Shown piece after piece: positions 57,453 to 59,536 of a stretch of 59,536 bases of DNA; within the stretch, counting starts at the first letter, position 1; each line of letters starts with the position of its first letter. The DNA comes from JAIOTG01 sp964644045 (GTDB lineage: Bacteria > Patescibacteriota > Patescibacteriia > Patescibacteriales > JAGXOH01): the NCBI GenBank assembly GCA_964644045.1, contig CAZXUK010000005.1:1-59536 (forward strand). The letters run 5' to 3'. Made by a program: the position numbers and the translations under genes. The notes under the pieces are model-generated. The model was not told where the DNA came from. It ran no database searches and saw only the letters and a list, made by a program, of their open reading frames with translations.

Positions 57453-58892
57453 TTATTCCGTATCTCTTTTTTTGATAAGAGCCAACGGGGTTCTTAATAA
57501 AATGGAGATATCCAGTAAAAAACTCCAATTTTCCACATAATAAGTATCCAATTTTACTTCTTCCTCAAAATTCAGGTCGCTTCTCCCCGAAATTTGAGCC
57601 AAGCCTGTCATCCCCGGTTTAACAGTTAGGATTTTTTTGTGTTTTTGTTCATATTTAGCCACTTCCTCGGGCAGATGGGGACGAGGCCCCACTAAACTCA
57701 TTTTTCCCATTAATACCAGAAAAAGCTCCGCTAATTCATCTATACTCCAGCGTCTCATAAATTTCCCCACTCGAGTTACGCGAGGATCATTTTTGATTTT
57801 AACTAAGGGGCCGTCATTGCGTAAATTCTTTTCCGCCAATTCATTGTAGCGCATATTGTCGCTCCCGGGTATCATGGAACGGAATTTAAAGTAATTAAAA
57901 AGTTTCCCTCCTTCCCCAACTCGACGCAAGGGGGAGCCGTCATCTCGACGCGAAAAAAATATCGGCCCCTTGGAATCTATTTTGATCAATAAAATAATCA
58001 GCAGAAGAATTGGTGAGAGAAGAATAATTAAAATTAAAGAAGCCGCAATATCAAAAATTCTTTTTACGATCTGTCCCCAACCCTCTAAGGGGGTTTTTTT
58101 AACTTCGATTACCGGAATTCCGGCTATTTCCATTAACTCATTTTTTAATACCTTGGTTCCCAATAAATCGGCCGCATATCGAAAGGTTAAGTTGTGCTCG
58201 TCACTAAAATCATAAAGCCGCAAAGTTTCAGCTTTGGTTAAATTGGGATCGCTTTGAATTATTTCGTCAATCTCTTGGTTCTTAGAAAGAGAATTTTTTG
58301 ATTTTTTCACCACCTCAGTTAATTCCCGAGCGGTCTCCGCGGAGAAATCTCTTACTCGTTTAACCACTTTAAATCCGAAAGTTTTATCCCGGGAAAATTT
58401 GTTGATTAATTGATCTCCGGTTTTACTGTTCCCCACCAAAATAATTTTTCTAACCCCTATTCCGTATTTAAACAAATATCTTTGTAATACGCGAATAAAA
58501 ATGCGGGCAATACTAATATAAATTATGGCCAAAATCCAGGCGGCCAGAACAATAAAGCGAGAATCAAATAATTCTCGCCTAATGAAAATCAAGATTACCA
58601 CCATTATTAAACCGGTGGAACAAGCCAAAAATACTCGGGAAATTTCTTTTATTAATTTACGAGCACTTTTAATATTATAAAGACCGGCCAAAGCAAAGAT
58701 AGGCAAACAAAAAAGGGCCACTATTAAGACCACTTTAAAATAACCTTCGAAAGGCAAATCAAAAATAATCGGTCTTATATCTGTGGCCAAGTTTGAATAT
58801 CTGATGTAATAAGCGGAAATGCCGGCTAAAATAATCATCAAAAAATCCAGAGGAACCAAAAGGAAAGAAAAAAACAATTCCGATCTTTTCAT
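57453..58892 (-). CDS. Polyprenyl-phosphate sugar-1-phosphate transferase (WcaJ/PglC superfamily)
   Basis: A 479-residue enzyme: four or five N-terminal membrane helices (1-150), a CoA-binding-like middle domain (KIILVGNSKTGDQLI) and a C-terminal bacterial sugar transferase domain from VKRIFDIAASLILI on. KFRSM near residue 345, WSIDELAELFLVLMGKMSLVGPRPHLPEEV and VKPGMTGLAQISGR are conserved. It would load the first hexose-phosphate on undecaprenyl phosphate. The basic loop before KFRSM has eight extra residues (RRDDGSPL) caused by a 24-base insertion flanked by direct repeats. The gene begins 16 nt after the rnpB terminator region, and I see no separate promoter. Confidence 0.92.
   Translation of the reverse strand: MKRSELFFSFLLVPLDFLMIILAGISAYYIRYSNLATDIRPIIFDLPFEGYFKVVLIVALFCLPIFALAGLYNIKSARKLIKEISRVFLACSTGLIMVVILIFIRRELFDSRFIVLAAWILAIIYISIARIFIRVLQRYLFKYGIGVRKIILVGNSKTGDQLINKFSRDKTFGFKVVKRVRDFSAETARELTEVVKKSKNSLSKNQEIDEIIQSDPNLTKAETLRLYDFSDEHNLTFRYAADLLGTKVLKNELMEIAGIPVIEVKKTPLEGWGQIVKRIFDIAASLILIILLSPILLLIILLIKIDSKGPIFFSRRDDGSPLRRVGEGGKLFNYFKFRSMIPGSDNMRYNELAEKNLRNDGPLVKIKNDPRVTRVGKFMRRWSIDELAELFLVLMGKMSLVGPRPHLPEEVAKYEQKHKKILTVKPGMTGLAQISGRSDLNFEEEVKLDTYYVENWSFLLDISILLRTPLALIKKRDTE
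57920..57951. repeat. 24-base in-frame insertion with 8-base direct repeats
   Basis: CTCGACGC occurs at 57920-57927 and again at 57944-57951, exactly 24 bases apart, and CGTCATCTCGACG within is an inverted repeat with CGTC/GACG arms. It lies in the conserved sugar-transferase loop and adds eight codons without breaking the frame. GC content is well above the surrounding gene. Confidence 0.6.
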
Positions 58893-59246
58893 AAAATAGT
58901 GTTAAAATTAATAAAAATAAAATCAAAATGAGTTATAAGCCGGATTCTGTGATCCCTATTAATTTTAGTAAATTTTTTAGCTAAACTTAATAGGGAATGT
59001 GGTCATTTATCTGGGGTTTATCATTACTGACAAACTCTTGCGAGCTACTTGGCTCCCGCACTAATTTTGCGTTTACGTTATTTTTTATTCTTGTTATAAA
59101 ACGAATTCTTATAAATTTTAATTTAACGTAACTGCAAAATCAGTGCGGGATTTGCTCTTGCTCCCGGCAGGGTTTACCGTTCTCGGCTGTCACCAGCCGG
59201 AAAAGGTTGTAGCCCCAAAAGGACACCAACCAACTTTTCACCTTTC

Positions 59247-59270
59247 CCCCGCTGTTCGCGAACGGCGGGG
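59247..59270. repeat. GC-rich palindrome in rnpB, copy 1
   Basis: A 24-nt near-perfect palindrome (one G-U type pair) in the position of the P12 arm of RNase P RNA. Its right half from 59254 to 59269 (GTTCGCGAACGGCGGG) is identical to copy 2. Confidence 0.75.
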
Positions 59271-59299
59271 TAGTATGGTCTCTGCGGCACTTTCCCTAT

Positions 59300-59321
59300 C
59301 CCGCCGTTCGCGAACGGCGGG
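59300..59321. repeat. GC-rich palindrome in rnpB, copy 2
   Basis: A 22-nt perfect palindrome in the position of the P9 arm of RNase P RNA. Sixteen bases (59306-59321) repeat those of copy 1 exactly, in direct orientation 52 nt apart. Confidence 0.75.
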
Positions 59322-59495
59322 ACGGTGGGTGTTACCCACTGCCGATTTTTTTCCTATATCAGGAAAAGGAGTCCGGACTTTCCTCCCCTGACCGGTTTCA
59401 TATTCACGTTAATTTTTATTAGGCGAAATTAACCTGAACAATAAAACCGGTCAGGGGCGACCACGAACTCATTTTGATTTTATTTTTATTAAAAA

Positions 59496-59525
59496 ATTTT
59501 AAAATACATTAAAAATATAATACAA
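59496..59525 (-). promoter_or_regulatory. Putative promoter of rnpB
   Basis: On the minus strand TTGTAT (59520-59525), 18-nt spacer, TAAAAT (59496-59501), placing the start near 59489, the outer end of the P1 helix. Confidence 0.45.
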
Positions 59526-59536
59526 AAACAACCCCC

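Larger units (their letters stand above)
58908..59490 (-). ncRNA. rnpB: RNase P RNA, bacterial type A-like
   Basis: On the minus strand the 5' part has GAGGAAAGTCCGGACTCC (P4 and J regions, about 59366-59383), then GGTGAAAAG, GAGAACGGTAAACCC and GGAGCAAGAGCAAATCC; the 3' part has AGATAAATGACCAC and ACAGAATCCGGCTTATAACT (about 58931-58950), the partner strand of P4. Both ends pair as a 27-bp P1 helix (58908-58934 with 59466-59492), whose 3' strand plus T-rich tail also looks like the terminator. The RNA is about 580 nt, longer than the 377 of E. coli, because of an AT-rich extension at about 59060-59145 and two GC palindromes. Confidence 0.95.

Noticed and set aside
59143..59391. Plus-strand open frame of 82 codons at the right end
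   Set aside because: It lies wholly within and antisense to the RNase P RNA gene and its composition follows the conserved RNA helices.
1..59536. UGA recoding (as in Gracilibacteria/SR1)
   Set aside because: Several intact genes end in TGA (for example 8134 and the MurF-like gene at 12098) and I saw no conserved protein that needs TGA read through; RF1 presence alone does not decide it.
1..59536. CRISPR arrays, tRNA or rRNA genes, insertion sequences
   Set aside because: No regularly spaced repeats, cloverleaf-type sequence, rRNA motifs or transposase genes were found on reading both strands; short tRNA-like folds could still be missed without a covariance search.

Overview
The window looks like a piece of a small, AT-rich bacterial genome from the Candidate Phyla Radiation (Patescibacteria), most probably a Parcubacteria-type lineage. 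This rests on protein character and layout, not on a marker tree: short intergenic gaps, convergent genes whose ends overlap (M23 peptidase/xer; prmC/DUF3048), few Shine-Dalgarno sites, an NLPY-type PrmC, many short membrane proteins and several degenerate enzymes. TGA is used as an ordinary stop (for example at 8134 and 12098) and RF1 is present, so the standard bacterial code applies. No rRNA, tRNA, CRISPR array or insertion sequence was seen.

Region 1 (1-8134, plus strand): a cysteine-rich orphan, a decayed DUF2207 gene, a YjdF-like membrane protein, a NifX-like protein and a PIN-PhoH ATPase. A run follows with flavodoxin, a LysE/CadD-like transporter, prephenate dehydratase, a prephenate dehydrogenase-chorismate mutase fusion and an aminotransferase, which together form the Phe/Tyr branch from chorismate. 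Region 2 (8142-18939): rpmA and an M23 murein hydrolase diverge from overlapping promoters. Then come xer, and an operon serS - aminotransferase - MurF-like - FtsQ-like - small membrane ORF, then lysS - PP2C (frameshifted) - NUDIX, then greA.

Region 3 (19030-23823, minus): a surface-polysaccharide block (Wzy/ligase-like, GT2, GT4, Wzx flippase). Region 4 (23934-33005): rpmE, prfA-prmC, DUF3048 lipoprotein-like protein, L25, RodA, an unknown membrane-anchored protein, gyrB and a DUF212 protein. Region 5 (33007-42471, minus): lower glycolysis (pgk, eno, gpmI) with a second, catalytically degenerate gpmI copy, a protease-dead HtrA/PDZ protein, membrane proteins, VanZ-like and WecA-like proteins.

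Region 6 (42490-51130): a membrane-anchored, zinc-finger-bearing Clp-type AAA+ protein with both substrate-threading loops missing, next to a small membrane protein; gltX; a WecG/TagA-NUDIX fusion; and clpB under a strong promoter plus CIRCE operator (HrcA heat-shock control). Region 7 (51144-59536, minus): ricT/PSP1, tsf, rpsB, a small membrane protein, mnmA, two GT4 glycosyltransferases, a polyprenyl-phosphate sugar transferase and the RNase P RNA gene, which carries two near-identical GC-rich palindromes.

The best candidate for an undescribed system is the 42490-45582 pair: a two-ring Clp-like ATPase with a dead first ring, no pore loops, a DnaJ-like zinc module and two membrane helices, encoded directly after a small membrane protein. 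The recurring theme is pseudoenzymes kept as full-length open frames next to, or alongside, active versions.
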